A DNA stretch of 64,000 nt, taken from Saposhnikovia divaricata (Eukaryota; Streptophyta; Magnoliopsida; Apiales; Apiaceae). The position numbers were made by a program, and so were the translations under genes. Positions 10,807 through 23,099 of this stretch are shown here, piece after piece; position 1 is the stretch's first letter; the number at the start of each line of letters is the position of its first letter. Under the pieces are notes generated by a model. That model saw nothing but the letters and a program-made list of their open reading frames with translations, was not told where the DNA came from and did no database searches. The DNA lies in assembly GCA_036435485.1 (NCBI GenBank), contig CM071600.1, positions 49,287,546 through 49,351,545 on the forward strand, given 5' to 3'.

Positions 10807-11930
10807 CTAGCATAAATGCCCGTGCAAAGTACGAGCAATGAACTAATTTCTCGTCCGAATCTGTTTTTATTGAAATAATTTTGTAATTAAAAATATGATA
10901 AAAGATGAAATTTCGATTTATTGAATTTTTTTATAGTTATTTTGTAATATTGTATACCAATTTTTTGAACCAAATATTTTATAATTTGATTAGATTTCAT
11001 AAATTTTGGATAAATATTCATATGATAATAATCACATAAATAATTATGATTTCTAAATTATTAATTTAATTTTCAATTGCGTGCACCAAAACACTTACGT
11101 TGCCAGAAAAGCTCGATGGAAATCTGTAGAGATGGAGATAAAGATGCATCCTTTCTCTATCAAACCTGTAATGCTAGTCAATGAAAAAGGAAGATTCCGT
11201 GACTAATGGTATGCTTATTGTAGTGGTTACCTCCGGATCGCCTAATGGATCCATCGTCGATGGTATTTGTATTGAATTCGGTTCTTGTTATCAAATGTTA
11301 TGGTAAAATCTGTTCATGAGTACTATTGGACAGCCGTAGTATTCATATAAACTTGTGTATCCTTCGACAATGAACCCTAATGACATTGAATTTTTTATGT
11401 TTTATATATAGTTCTGTTTGTGCTTATGTTTTATTATGGTGTAATTGTTATTTATATCGATAAATTTTTATTCAATTTTGTATGATATATTTTTTGTTGC
11501 TATCGTAGATTTGAAATTAAGTTCCGGTTGTCTTTCTTATTTGTGTAATCCATGTGTGTTGAAGGTATTGGATCTTTGCAACGTGATTTTTAGTTATAGT
11601 TTAGTTTGATACTCCTATATGTTGATGGTAGAGTACTTTCTTTATAATCCTTGTTTATTATTAGTAGAGGTAGTATTATGTGTTTTTCCAGGTGTTTATC
11701 AGAGAGGAAGTATGAATGATTATCTTGGTGTAATTTTGATATTGAGTTTTTGACATGGTCATAGAATTATGTATTTTTATTACTTGATTGACAATAGTTA
11801 TTACTAGTCATTGATTTTGATTATCTAGTATAAGGCATTGTCAATTTTCAGTTTTTATAAACGTCTTTTATTATTGCTTAGATTGTGGTTTAATCTTTAT
11901 CATTTTTATTGTATTTAAATAGGTCATTAA
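10807..11930 (-). mobile_element. Helitron-like 3' end and AT-rich interior
   Basis: On the minus strand the sequence reads CTTTGCACGGGCATTTATG then CTAG at 10810-10807, followed by T, similar to other Helitron 3' ends here, although the hairpin is imperfect. The rest is AT-rich with no supported gene. A less AT-rich patch at about 11090-11260 could be captured host sequence, but I recognise nothing in it. The opposite end was not located. Confidence 0.45.
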
Positions 11931-11943
11931 TTTAACGTAAGAC

Positions 11944-12701
11944 ACACACGTTTTCTCTGGCACAACCCTAAAAGCCGCCTCTCTTAAGTTTTTTTGTCAA
12001 GTTAATCGAGGGGCTTCCATCGGATTTTCTCCGATGGAAAGCCCCAATCCTTTAGTTTTCTTTTGATTTTGTTGATTTCCTTTCAATAAAACCCAATCTT
12101 TAAGGTGTTTGTGTGTCTCTCCTTTTGGAGTGTGTGTTTTGTCTCTCCTTTTGGAGTGTTTTGTTATGTTCTTAATTAGTCATGTTTAGGGTTGTTTGGT
12201 GTTGGATCTATTGAAAATGATTTTGTTGATGTTTTTGGAGATCTGGAAAGGCTGCATCGGAGATGGGGCGGTGGCGATGATTGCAAGCGCTCACCTTTCA
12301 TAACCAAAGATTGTTCATCCTTTGGGGTTTTCACTTTCGGCATGTCTATAGCTGGTATCTGGCATGTAGATAGCTTGGGTGTCATTCCTCTAACCTCAGT
12401 TTATTCAATTGGAGCTTCTGAATACTGGGCTAATAACGGTTGTTATGTGATAAGGTCAGTTTTGATGCTGCTGTTTTCAGGAATGTTGATGCAGTTTGGA
12501 TCGCTTGGGATGTCTTCGATTTCATTTTTAATTTTAAGAATTTTTAAATTCAATGTGTTAAACGATCAGGAAACAAATCAGCTAATTGTTTTTAGTTTGT
12601 TATTTGTTTTCCAACCTGGTTGTATCAGCAGTCGGGGGTTTGTCCCGGCTGTGTTATGATTTAATGAATGGAAATCGCTTTATTTTCTGGCAAAAAAAAA
12701 A
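11944..12701 (+). mobile_element. Short non-LTR retroelement with poly(A) and target-site duplication
   Basis: A 13-bp direct repeat, AGGTCATTAATTT, flanks the segment (11931-11943 and 12702-12714), and a run of A lies just before the right copy. These are the marks of target-primed reverse transcription. Near the 5' end is a strong hairpin: GGGGCTTCCATCGG (12010-12023) against its complement at 12031-12045, with a seven-base loop. A 155-codon frame (12192-12659) looks accidental. It could be a LINE deletion derivative, a long SINE or a processed copy of an unknown transcript; I cannot tell which. Confidence 0.75.
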
Positions 12702-12714
12702 AGGTCATTAATTT

Positions 12715-13700
12715 TATTAAACACTTGCCAAAAATAGTTGTTATTGATTTGATTTGATTTGCTTTGCTAATTTTTATTACTAGTCTTTAAATGGAATCTT
12801 TGAAAATTTGTTTTATGTCACTTTTGCAAATCTTGATAATTGTTTCTAATAGAAGTTTTAAATTTGAATTCTAATTTGATAATTGTTCTGAAGTTTTATG
12901 TCATTATTTTAATCTTGATATTTGCTTCAAAACGGTATTTATTTCTTGTATTTATTGGTTGTAATTAAAATCTAACTTAAATTGGACTTTAAGTGGGTTG
13001 AATATGGGCATGTTGTATATTTTTAAATGTTAAATTAACTTATGCTTTAATATTTTATTTGAAAATCTATTTGGGAATTTTGTAACATTTATTTATGTTT
13101 TGTACCATTTATGGATGGCCTTTTTGGATGACGTATATTTTAGGCCTTGGAGAGGCATTTATGTGCCATTTTGATGGCTTGTCTATTCGTATTCAAATTA
13201 AATCTATTTTATTTATTAATTTATATAATTTTTTATATATAACATAGATCATATTTTTTAGAGTTTTCATCTTTTTAATACAATTTCAATTATATTTCGT
13301 ACATATTTAAATATTTATGTTTTTAGACCACTCATATATTATATCGTTGAAAGTCTAAATAGTTGGTCGACCAAGACCCTCTAATATGACTCACATATTT
13401 ATATGTAATAATTATGTGATTTAATTATTAATTATGCATGATTTGATAACTAAAATTTACATATTTCATAAAATCAAATCTTATTTTTTTTAAATAATTT
13501 AATATCTACATGAAAACGTATGTAAATAAATCTTTTTCTTTTTGGAATCAGTTACATTAAGTATGCTCAGTCGATTAAATTATTTTTTATAATTTTATCT
13601 ATTCAATATTTTTAGAAATAATATGAACCAACATTTCATTTACTCAAAAAAACAAAGAGGAGATAAAAAGAGAAGAGAAGTGGTTTATCTTATAGGATTT
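12715..13700. other. AT-rich intergenic stretch
   Basis: No gene, terminal repeat or clear tandem structure was seen here. Confidence 0.6.
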
Positions 13701-13710
13701 TGAAACAAAA

Positions 13711-13800
13711 CTCAAGATCAACTGTAGCACAATTGGCAAAGGCATGAGTTTGAGATTTAAAGGTTAGTGGCTCAAATCCCATTACAATCATAATTTCAGT
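13711..13800 (+). mobile_element. tRNA-like SINE head (candidate)
   Basis: TAGCACAATTGG near 13726 fits the pol III A box, and GGCTCAAATCCC about 46 bases later resembles a B box. The spacing suits a tRNA-derived SINE. The 3' end and target-site duplication were not identified, so this may be a decayed copy or a chance match. Confidence 0.45.
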
Positions 13801-14154
13801 ATTTTTTACACAATTACTGAAGGATGGTATTTTTTTTAATATTTTAAAAAATAGGGATAAAACCGTAATTTTACACCCATTGAAATGGCAAACTTTGCCC
13901 TTGTGTGGAAGTTTAATATATAGTAATTTTTTTTTGAACGGCAATCAAATATATAGAAACGAACGTAGCATACAAGCCAACCACTTGATCTGATTACTTG
14001 GACAGACCCAAGCTGATCAGGACCAGCAGAAATTTGATTGAAATACTAGAAACCTACTGGGAGAATTACTACTGCTACAAACTTGAACAAACTGCCATTT
14101 TCTTACTACTAGCTAGGACATTGAGACTTGAGTTCTGAAGATTAACACGAGTAC

Positions 14155-15426
14155 TCAAATGTTAGACTTCTTCATCCGAATTTCTTCAAGCAGGGCAAAT
14201 TCTACAAAGACATCTTCCACACTTAAGAAATCCTCTATGCCCACTGGAGGATCAACTAGACTTTGCACTGATTCCTGCAAATAGTTCATTGCATCCCGAT
14301 CCCATGGAACGAAATCTTGCTTATTAACTCCTTTAACTTCTGAGGGTTCTTCACCATTCACCAAGTTAGTTTTAGAGGAATGCTTTACTTTAGCATCTAC
14401 CATGACTACTTTAGCCAAACCACTTTTCTCAATCTGATCAACCTTGTCAGCATGAACAACATTATTTTTAAAAGCTGGATCTATTAAGGGGATAGCTGAG
14501 GAGACTGAGACTTCGAGATCACTTTCTTCGCGCATTTTAGCTTTTCCTTTCTCTCGTTTTGAAGGTCCTACACCAGAGTTTTCCAGAGTTCCTGTAGGAG
14601 TTTTCAAATTCTTTGGAAGCCCTCCCTCATTGATCCCAATGCCCTTGTTTCTTTGGCTTGCTTTGAAAACAAAAGTGGTATATGTCCCGATTGAATGAGC
14701 TTGATCATTTGATTCTAATAGCTTAAGTTGCTCCTCCACCACATTTTCAAGAAAGGCCACTTTTTCTGACTGCCTTAGGAGTGCATTGTATTCTTTTTCC
14801 TCGATGACCACCCTCTTCTGTCTCTTAGGTTTAGGACCTTGAATAACTTCACCCAGCCCCAGGTTTGGTTGAACTTCTAGAGCTAGAAGGTGAGGCCCCC
14901 ATCCTATGTCTATGTCCAAAAGATCTCTTAGAGGCTGGAAACCATAGTTCACTTCGACTAACTCAGTCAAGTTAAGCATGCTAAAATTTGCTCCCCACCT
15001 AGCCACTTGATTCCTTTCTGTAAATATTGGATAGATACGACACATTGGCTCAATGTCTGAGGGAAGCAAGGGATTACAAGCATTAATTGCCTGAATCGAC
15101 TCCACTAACCCTTCACGAGATGCTTCTTCAAAGTCCCGTCTTCAAAGAATACGGAAAGATTCAACATGTTCAGTTTCAATGAGCATATTGTTAAAACCCC
15201 TTGAGAACGCTTCTTTCATCCCCTTGTGGATTGCCCAGAGTTGAGCTTGAAACTGAGACATGTCTTTGAAAGGTCCCATGATACCCCAGATGAGAAAACC
15301 ATTATGGTCTCTCATAATGATGCATACACCATTAGGATTATCATTCACAGGGGGGTCTTCAGGATCAGCTACAAAAACATTTGTTTTGACAAAGCCAAAT
15401 GGAGGAGGTACCCAAACACGATTCAT
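14155..15426 (-). pseudogene. RNase-H-like ORF downstream of LINE ORF2, with one in-frame stop
   Basis: The reading opens MNRVWVPPPFGFVKTNVF and resembles the start of the plant RVT_3-type RNase H fold, followed by MRDHNGFLIWGIMGP and a FQAQLWAIHKGMKEAF segment. A single TGA at about 15139-15141 interrupts it; the same frame then stays open for about 330 more codons to 14155. The second part is unrecognised: it has a basic KPKRQKR stretch, a lysine-rich middle and an acidic C-terminal part (FLSVEDVFVEFALLEEIR). Because the frame is shared, I treat it as one gene of about 424 codons with a premature stop. A similar start occurs at 31012 on the other strand. Function is unknown. Confidence 0.6.
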
Positions 15427-15782
15427 GTTAATATTGCAGTGGTTTAGAGAATATTGAGATGGTTTTGTTTTTGAGTGGCTGCAAACCAGGGAAATGGCTT
15501 GAGATTTATAATCACTAGAGTTAATTCAAAATGCTTCGCATGCATCTTGAGAATATCAAATAAACGGCTACTTTCTAGGGACTGTGCAATTTTCTTGAAG
15601 AATGTCTGCTTGTACGAAACCCCTTAAAAAATAAGCATGCCTCTGTGTCTTTTGTCTCCTAATTAAAATATTAACAATAGAACATATTGTTAACATAAGA
15701 TTAGGCTTAAAATAATAGATTGAAGTGCATCCGCCCCATGCAAATATGAGTCTTGCCAGTTAAGTGTGATTATCTCAATATT

Positions 15783-17336
15783 TTAAAAATCAGCCCAGTT
15801 CCATCTCACCTCCTTGAAGTCTTTTCCCCTTTTTGCCAATTCGTGTGCTTCCAGATTGAATCTTCTATTTACATGCTTGAGACTTAGGCCCACTGGGTTC
15901 GGGTTCAGGCCCGTAAGAGCTATTCCTACCCTTGAGTCTCTTTTATTTACGGAGTAGTAGTCATCAAACTCATCTACAAGTTGTTTACAGTCCGTAAACA
16001 CCACAATACTGCATGTAGATAATTGCGATTTCATCCAAATCGAGAGAACAAGCTTGAAAGCTTCCAACTCTGTAGATAAACTGTCTAAAGTAATTGAAGG
16101 ACCTGAGAATAAGACCTTTAATCTTTTATTCCTATCCTTGATGAGCCCACCAATTCCACCCTTCTTTGAACATGAAGACCACGAACCATCAATTGTTGCC
16201 ACTAAATCAGTATCACCATACCTCCTATTCCAAAAGTTTGAGATAGTGAGATGATAGTAAGCAGATATTGAGCCTTTAGGATTCCTTTCCCATTCTTTCT
16301 CTTGTTTAGGGTCCAGCCATTTAACTGCTACTGCCCATTTAAAAGTCCTTGTAAGAATGAGTTGCCGCAAAATCACTTTATCAATTCTGATATTACGAAA
16401 TACCAATTCATTTCTGGACAACCAAAGTGACCATAACACTGCTGCAATAACTACATACCATACTTCCTTGTACTGAGTTCTTCTGAAAACCTTGCAGGTT
16501 TCTGACCACAGTGATGATGGATTAAATGCCACATCTTTCACATTCCACCATTCTGCAATAAAATTCCAAGCCCATATTGCAGGTTCACACTCAAAGAAAA
16601 TATGGTTTTGATCCTCTGCTTGTCTCGAGCACCATCTACAAACGTCTTCTATACCAGAGTTAGGAATCCTTGTTGATAGGAAATCTTTTGTTGGTATGAC
16701 ACCATGTTGGTATTTCCATAGAAAGATCAGAATTTTTGGTGGGGCTTTAATTGTCCAGATTTTTTCCCAAATAGGAGAAGGTTGTGATGGTACTACAGAT
16801 CTCTTGTAGCATTCTTTCGTGGTAAACTTGCTATTTGAAGGGGCCCAACACAGCCGATCCTCTCCTGCTGAAAGCTTGATATTGTTTACTAGATCAAAGA
16901 ACATTCCCTTTTCTCTTAGTTCCTCGATATGAAGTGATCTACACCACCACCTCTCATCTTGATCTCCCCAGATATCCTTCAATTGGAGAACCATATGAAC
17001 CGAAACATTTTGGTTTATGGAAATTGAGAACAGACTTAGAAACTTATTTTTAATTAACCCTTGTGGATGCCAATGATCATGCCAAAATGAAATCGTGGTT
17101 CCACTCCGAACTAACCAAATGAAGTTTTCTGAGGATAGTAGATGCCTTAACGAGGTTCTGTCCCTTAATCTAACAATGTCTTTGAATGCTGGAGACATTG
17201 AAGCCTTTAATTTAACTTCGAAAAGATCATAGTTAACCTCTTGACCATAAAGACTTACCATCAACTGCTGCCATGTTTTCTTTCTCTCCTCATAGAACCT
17301 CCACCACCATTTCCCCATCATAGCTCCATTTCTCAT
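15783..17336 (-). pseudogene. LINE ORF2 C-terminal fragment: zinc-binding RT-associated domain plus RNase H
   Basis: This 517-residue frame corresponds to the region after the RT core in plant L1 elements. Residues 1-30 (MGKWWWRFYEE) match the post-RT linker. Residues 170-260 form the zf-RVT domain with CX2CX8HX4C at C233, C236, H245 and C250. Residues 380-517 form an RVT_3-type RNase H with D383 (TIDGSW), E423 (STELEAF), D449 (VVFTDCKQ) and a final NLEAHELAKRG motif. The frame is open throughout, which suggests a fairly young copy, but without endonuclease and RT it cannot move by itself. Confidence 0.85.
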
Positions 17337-17359
17337 ATAGAGTGAAGCAATAGATTATA

Positions 17360-18695
17360 TCCTTATATATAATAAGTAAGGGATATTATCCATTTTTTTA
17401 GTATGGTTGATGATCAAAATATTAAGGATCGTTGGATCTTAAATAGATAAATGAGAATCGTTAAATTTAATATTAAAAACTTTATTTGATTGATAGTAGG
17501 ATTATATTCAAAAACTAAAAAATTAAATCAAACATAAGTAAGATTTCTAAATTTAATAGAAATGTAATGTAAAAAATTCGTAACTTTTTTTTCTCTTGAA
17601 TTTCGAGAAAGTTTTGATTAAATAATAATTGTTAAATCATACTAAATTAGAACATTATTTATTGAGTTTTATGTGGGTGTAAATTTGTCTAAATTCGATT
17701 TTTAAAACTTAAGATAGAGTAAAAATAGTAAATTTTCCTCTAAAATCTAATAAATTATACTTTTTTTATTTACTCATAATTTGGTTATTATTCTCCAAGT
17801 CTTCAAATTTAAAAATTGTTTAATTTCTTCAATAAAATATAAAAATATATTTGAAAAATCAAATTCTATATAAAAAATATTAATAAATATAAATATTAAA
17901 AATAATATGTTTGTTAATATAATTATAAATATTAGAAAAGAAATTCGTGTATTTAGGGGTGAGGATTCGGGCATTCAAAGTTCGAACCGAGATTATTTTG
18001 GATATCCAAACATCCTAATAGAAGAATTGTCATTTCCATATACCGAATCGAATTATACTAGAACAGTTCCCGAGTCATATTTCTTAATTCGGTTCGATTA
18101 CCGAAATAATCTAAAATCCAAAATTTACGACGAATTAATTAACCGAAAAGTATTAATCATTACACAATTGTAATATTATCATATTTTAAATTAAATAGAA
18201 GTATAGAACTAATAATAAGATACTAAATCATAATCTTGTTTTGCCAAATACAAAGTTTAGTTCATGAAAATAACCGTGTAGATAATCATGAAAATGATTA
18301 ACCAGTTATTTATATGCCAACTAGTTAAAACAATATTAGAATAAGATGATATACGGTCATAAAAAATGAGCACTATTGCACTATAAATTAGTAGTTAATG
18401 ATGAAGTTGAACAAACATAAAAAACAGACGTGATATGCATAATAAGCATATAATAGTTGATTTTATATATCAATAATATATATAATATAATTATAAAATT
18501 AAACAAAAAATGGATAATTCAAATATTTTGGATAATCCAAATAAAAAACCGAAATTCCAATATTTTAAAAAATCTTTCCAAATATCGAACTATATATTAT
18601 CAGTTCCGATGCCAAACTAAATTATTTCCCATATATTCATCCGGATATCGGATATGAAAGCTTAACCGTAGTGCATTGCACGGATTATAAACTAG
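17360..18695 (+). mobile_element. Helitron-like element, non-autonomous
   Basis: A plausible 5' end TCCTTATATATAATAAG follows an A. The 3' end has a hairpin CCGTAGTGCATTGCACGG and then ATTATAAACTAG. The base after CTAG is A rather than the expected T, so the exact end is uncertain. Within it, about 17950-18120 is rich in CGGTTCG and its complement, like the hAT MITE at 32052. Related sequence continues on both sides of the TRIM to the right. Confidence 0.5.
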
Positions 18696-18888
18696 ATAAA
18701 GAACTTTGGATCTAATATATAAAAAAATTTATTTGATTGTTATTAGAAATATATTTAAATAATAAAAAGTTTATTTTGTTAATTTAAAATATACGTAGAT
18801 TTTTCAAATTGAACAAGATTCTTAATGTGAAAATTCGTACTATTCTTTTCTTTTCACATTGAGTTTAATATCAGTTGAATAATAATTA

Positions 18889-19514
18889 TGTAATACCCCA
18901 GTCTCATATCGAGGAGATTTGGGACTTTAGTTCAGTTTATAAGGTAAAGTACTACTACTAAGTGACCAACAAATCACGATCTTTTGGGGGTCTGTGATGG
19001 GATTTTCGACTACCCAAGTTGGTTACATTTGGGCCAGTTTACTTTGGCTTATGTCGGATTCAAAATTGGTACTCGACCCGATTTTCGAAAATGGTCCAGG
19101 ATTTGACCCGGATAGTCACATATGGTATCAGAGCCGACTCTCGAAAGCTTGATTCGTCAAGTTACCGGAGGTGGGGACACTAAGCCAGCCGGTATTATCC
19201 CACAATAGGAGGAATGATCTTGAACCTATGGGATATCCGTTCAGGCTTGACGAGAACATCAGGAGTTTAAGTGGGGGAGTTTGTAACACCCCAGTCCCAC
19301 ATCGAGGAGATTTGGGACTTTAGTTCAGTTTATAAGGCAGAGTACTACTAGTAAGTTCACTAACAAATCATGATCTTTTGGGGGCCTGTGGTGGGCTTGT
19401 GGACTACCCAAGTTGACTGCATTTGGGCCAGTTTACTTTGGCTTATTTCGGATTGGGAATTGAGGCTCAACCCAATTTTCGAAAAAGGCCCAGGATTTTA
19501 CCCGGGTTGTCACA
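18889..19514 (+). mobile_element. TRIM: terminal-repeat retrotransposon in miniature
   Basis: It is complete at 626 bp. The two LTRs (18889-19120, 232 bp; 19282-19514, 233 bp) open TGTAATACCCC or TGTAACACCCC and end GTCACA. TGGTATCAGAGC at 19123-19134 is the classic primer site for initiator tRNA-Met. A polypurine tract AAGTGGGGGAGTT precedes the 3' LTR. The 5-bp duplication AATTA flanks both ends (18884-18888 and 19515-19519). It has no coding capacity and must use enzymes from another element. Confidence 0.95.
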
Positions 19515-19936
19515 AATTATTAAATCATCACTAAATAAATTATTATTATGTAAGTTTTGCGTAGAGAGTAAGATTATTCAGACTTGATTTTTAGATCTTA
19601 AGATATAGTACAAAAAAATATAATTAAGTGGATGTCTAAAACTTAAATAATATAAATATTTTATTTATTTTAACTCCAATTTTATCATTTTTTTATTAAA
19701 AAGTAATATTATATTTGTTAATAGGTGAATTACTTTTTCAAAAATTTAAAACCCAATACGCAACATATAAAAAACAAAAATTTAAATTTTTAGAATTAAA
19801 AATAATTATAGTATTTTAAAAATTATTAAAAATTTGAATATTAAGAAAATTATAAAAATGATATATTAAAAATGATAAAAAGAATCCGTACATTGCATGA
19901 ATTAAATATTAATATTAAATAAATAAATATTTCAAG

Positions 19937-19940
<4 letters not shown>

Positions 19941-19970
<30 letters not shown>
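19941..19970. repeat. (AT)15 microsatellite
   Basis: A pure AT dinucleotide run just left of the Athila insertion. Confidence 0.97.
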
Positions 19971-19973
<3 letters not shown>

Positions 19974-19980
19974 TATATAC

Positions 19981-21465
19981 TGTTTACACAATATCACGCA
20001 AATATACGTGGTCACAAGTAATACAATTAAAGTTCGTTCCACTGAGATCTGGTTAAGTTCGTTTCAGTTAATGCACCTATTCAACAATGTATGATTTTAA
20101 TTCACTGCTAAGACAATAAATAAATTGAGATTTTAATTAACTAAATTAAGCTAAGATGCAAGGTAAAAACTAATTAACTAATGAAAATTAAATCTGAATT
20201 ACTTATAAGGATGAAAACATGGGATCCTAACTTCATTATCTACTACACTTAGAGTCGATGCCTTTAATCAATACATATGATGGTTTTGATATCTTATCGG
20301 ATAACACGAAACAAGTAAAAGCTACCTCTCGGTATACTAATACCAAACTACGCATAAATCCACAAAAGAGATAGAAGATGGGTAGACACCAAATATGTTT
20401 AGACCCTATATCTCTATAGAATTTGAAAACATAAAGGTTTAAGCACAAGTTATCCACTTAGATCACATAGGGTAGCATAATATCTCTATTTACGCCACAA
20501 ATCATGATGTTAAAACATCAACCTATCCGATGCTAGCATGGCAAGTTCTAAATCTCAAGATCCACTCTCGTTTCGCAAGAGATTAACAAATTAAATGTTC
20601 GCGACGCATCTAAATACATGAAACACAACCATACGAGGATATCAAGAATTCACCACACATAAATCTTTAAAGCTTACAAACTACTAAGCTACATAGATAA
20701 ATCCGTTAGAATCCCATGACAACTATTAGTTCATAATCGAACCACTCGTCATCATGGAATCTGATGAAACCATGATATAAAACAAGATATGAATGAAAGA
20801 AGTAATAATATTAATAAACAAGAGTTAAGAAAACAAATCTAGAATTCAGAATAACACAAAAGATGAAGTAGATCTAGATCCGTTGCTTTTCGCTAGCGTT
20901 GAATCCTTCTCTCCTTTTCTCCCTTGCAGATCTAAGCTATGTTACAATAATAATAACTATCTTAATTACAATGCTAAGATGTGTTTAAATAGGCTCTAGA
21001 TTTCTTGCCCAGCAAGAAATTACCTTCTATTACAATTAGAAATCGATTAAGGTACTAAAACCTGCCCAAAATACAATTAGAATTAGAAAAAGGACAAAAC
21101 AGTAATCTTTCAGCCTTGCTTCACAAAGAACACGTGCGCGAATTTTAACTACACGCTCCCTGCACCTGCTATCTGTCCCAGGTTGTAGAAAATCTCCCAA
21201 GCTTCACGTGAACTGTAAGATCGCTGAAAACGGACTTCTAGAACTCTAGATATTGTCAAAATAGTGTAGACTGCGCAACCTTCCAGAAAAATTCGAATTT
21301 TAATCAATTAATCCTCCAAACACGATAGAAGCATCAACCATAATCGATATTCTTGTAAATCTGCACAACTAAGCAAAACACATCAAAACTACAACAAACT
21401 TGCGGCCAAGTGAATCAATTTAAGCCGATATGGAATGCTCCAAGTGGAATAAAATCCACTTATCA
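19981..21465 (-). repeat. 3' LTR of the Athila element (1485 bp)
   Basis: On the plus strand it begins TGTTTACACAATATC and ends CACTTATCA. It pairs with the LTR at 26982-28466. Given the minus orientation, it is the downstream LTR. Confidence 0.95.
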
Positions 21466-21480
21466 CACCCCCAAACTTAA
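21466..21480 (-). other. Polypurine tract of the Athila element
   Basis: On the minus strand TTAAGTTTGGGGGTG abuts the LTR, as expected for plus-strand priming. Confidence 0.85.
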
Positions 21481-22929
21481 ACTGATGCTTGTCCTCAAGC
21501 ATAAACAATTACAACTAACTAACTAACTAACTAGTACCACTTTCGTAGGTGATCACGGTTGCATTTGGCATATGCAACAAGCCCTTTAAACCCCTAGGCA
21601 GCTCTAGTGGACGAGTAAGGTCTCGTGAGGGCCTATAGTGAATGTACCCACAAAATCCATCTAACTAAACAATGCAATAACAATGCAATGCATGAATGCA
21701 ACTAGTATGAAAATGCAACGATCTCCTTCAAACTAACCAAAACCAACTTGCAAGCAAATATCTTAGAGAATGCAACTAAATCCAAATAGAGCTCGACTAA
21801 GTTCCCGTATACTAACAATACATGAACAGAAACGTGCGTGTGTGCAATGCTCATCAGAAATACTCCCAACACTAGATCAAAATCATACATGCTCTTCGTC
21901 AAGACAATCACAGGTTTATAAATAGAATAGACTGTAGACACTTCATAACCTAGAAACACCTCCATCCTTATCCAAGGTAGATAGAAATTCATGCTTTATT
22001 ACTAACTACTTCGACACATATATACAAGCATGCTTATTTAACCGTGCAATGGATGAGACCCCAAAAGGCTTATACAATAATACCTATGTAGCGAGCGTTA
22101 GGTTAGTGGATCCCAGACTAGAAAGCCTTAGGTCACTAGGCACAAAGTCCCTGCGAACTTAATAGCTCGAGTATTAAAGAGCTCACCCTGGTTAATTTTG
22201 CATATAAACAATTGAAACTTTTGACTCTTTTTTTTCTATATTTTTTCTGCTTTTCTTTTTTTCTTTTTTTTTTTCTATGCAATCTGGAATGAGAATTCTC
22301 AATTCCAACCCTAGACTACTCATATAAATATGAGCCGGCTACTAGCCATTTGACACCTAGCCATTATTGACAATAATTTACAATTAAGCATGAAATCCCT
22401 GGTTTCACCCAAACTTAGACTTTAATGCTCCTACGCTATCAAGGGAATAACGAAAATTCTAAATATAATCAGGTGATTAAATCTAAAACAACCAAACAAG
22501 CATGACCCTAACCTAGCCCAAAAGCACCCAATGAGACTGTGTAATTGGTTTTGTTTCCGAAACACATAAGTCAATTTCATAGAAACTATAAGTCAACCCT
22601 CTATTCATCATTATCACACTCAATTAGACATCTACCTACCAGTCAGAATTAGCTCGTTCTAAGGGATCATGAAATATGCATGCCATGAAAATGCAACTAA
22701 TATGAACTCACATGGTATACGAAAAATAAAAACAAAATGTCCTATATGAAACAAACATAAATATTACGAACATATATGCATAATTTACTACTACTAATAT
22801 GCAAAATATGATATCTACATGAACACATAATACAACAACAACTACTAATCCCCCAAACCACCCCCAAACTTAAAATATTCAATGTCCGCATTTAATAGAA
22901 GTAAATACGAGGAAAAGTAGAAAACATAC
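21481..22929 (-). other. Non-coding 3' region of the Athila element
   Basis: No supported gene was seen. A long purine-rich tract on the minus strand (22208-22277) is a common feature of this region in Athila-like elements. Confidence 0.6.
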
Positions 22930-23099
22930 CTACAAGGCACCTTACATATCCTTCCCCATCGCAACTCAACATGCTTGTTCGGCAAAAATCCCCTTTCTTT
23001 AGCAATTGGCCTCAACAACAACCGATTAAATTCAACCTCCACCGTCTAAGACAAAAATTTTGCAACACTAGCACCATTTCTCCCACGCTTAGGAGCCAT
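22930..23099 (-). pseudogene. Relic of the Athila extra (env-like position) ORF
   Basis: After an ATG the frame reads MAPKRGRNGASVAKFLS, meets a TAG, then continues EFNRLLLRPIAKERGFLP and similar. The position 3' of the pol region matches the extra ORF of Athila elements, sometimes called env-like; there is no evidence here of a membrane protein. A GTATGT at 22929 could be a splice donor. Only a short fragment survives. Confidence 0.5.

Larger units (their letters stand above)
13927..17345 (-). mobile_element. 5'-truncated LINE (L1-like) on the minus strand
   Basis: The 3' end is marked by a T run at about 13927-13935, which is the poly(A) tail of a minus-strand element after GCCGTTC. It contains the C-terminal part of ORF2 (15783-17336), a 356-base gap without a gene, and a downstream RNase-H-like ORF (14155-15426). 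Endonuclease and the RT catalytic core are missing, so the copy is 5'-truncated near 17340. A target-site duplication was not convincingly found. Confidence 0.8.
18696..19980. other. AT-rich flank, Helitron-related, hosting a TRIM
   Basis: The parts outside the TRIM resemble the preceding Helitron-like segment (for example the stretch around GAATAATAATTATG). A degenerate CCGTACATTGCATG near 19887 may be another decayed Helitron 3' end. No gene is visible. Confidence 0.4.

Noticed and set aside
12192..12659. 155-codon plus-strand ORF as a gene
   Set aside because: It lies in a short retroelement with a target-site duplication, shows no known domain, and its composition (hydrophobic end, no codon preference) looks accidental.
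20236..20457. 73-codon minus-strand ORF, also present at 27237-27458
   Set aside because: It appears twice because it lies in both LTRs of the Athila element; no start context or domain supports it.
22845..23042. Separate small gene on the minus strand
   Set aside because: It is part of the relic ORF in the Athila 3' region and reads through a likely splice donor into non-coding sequence.
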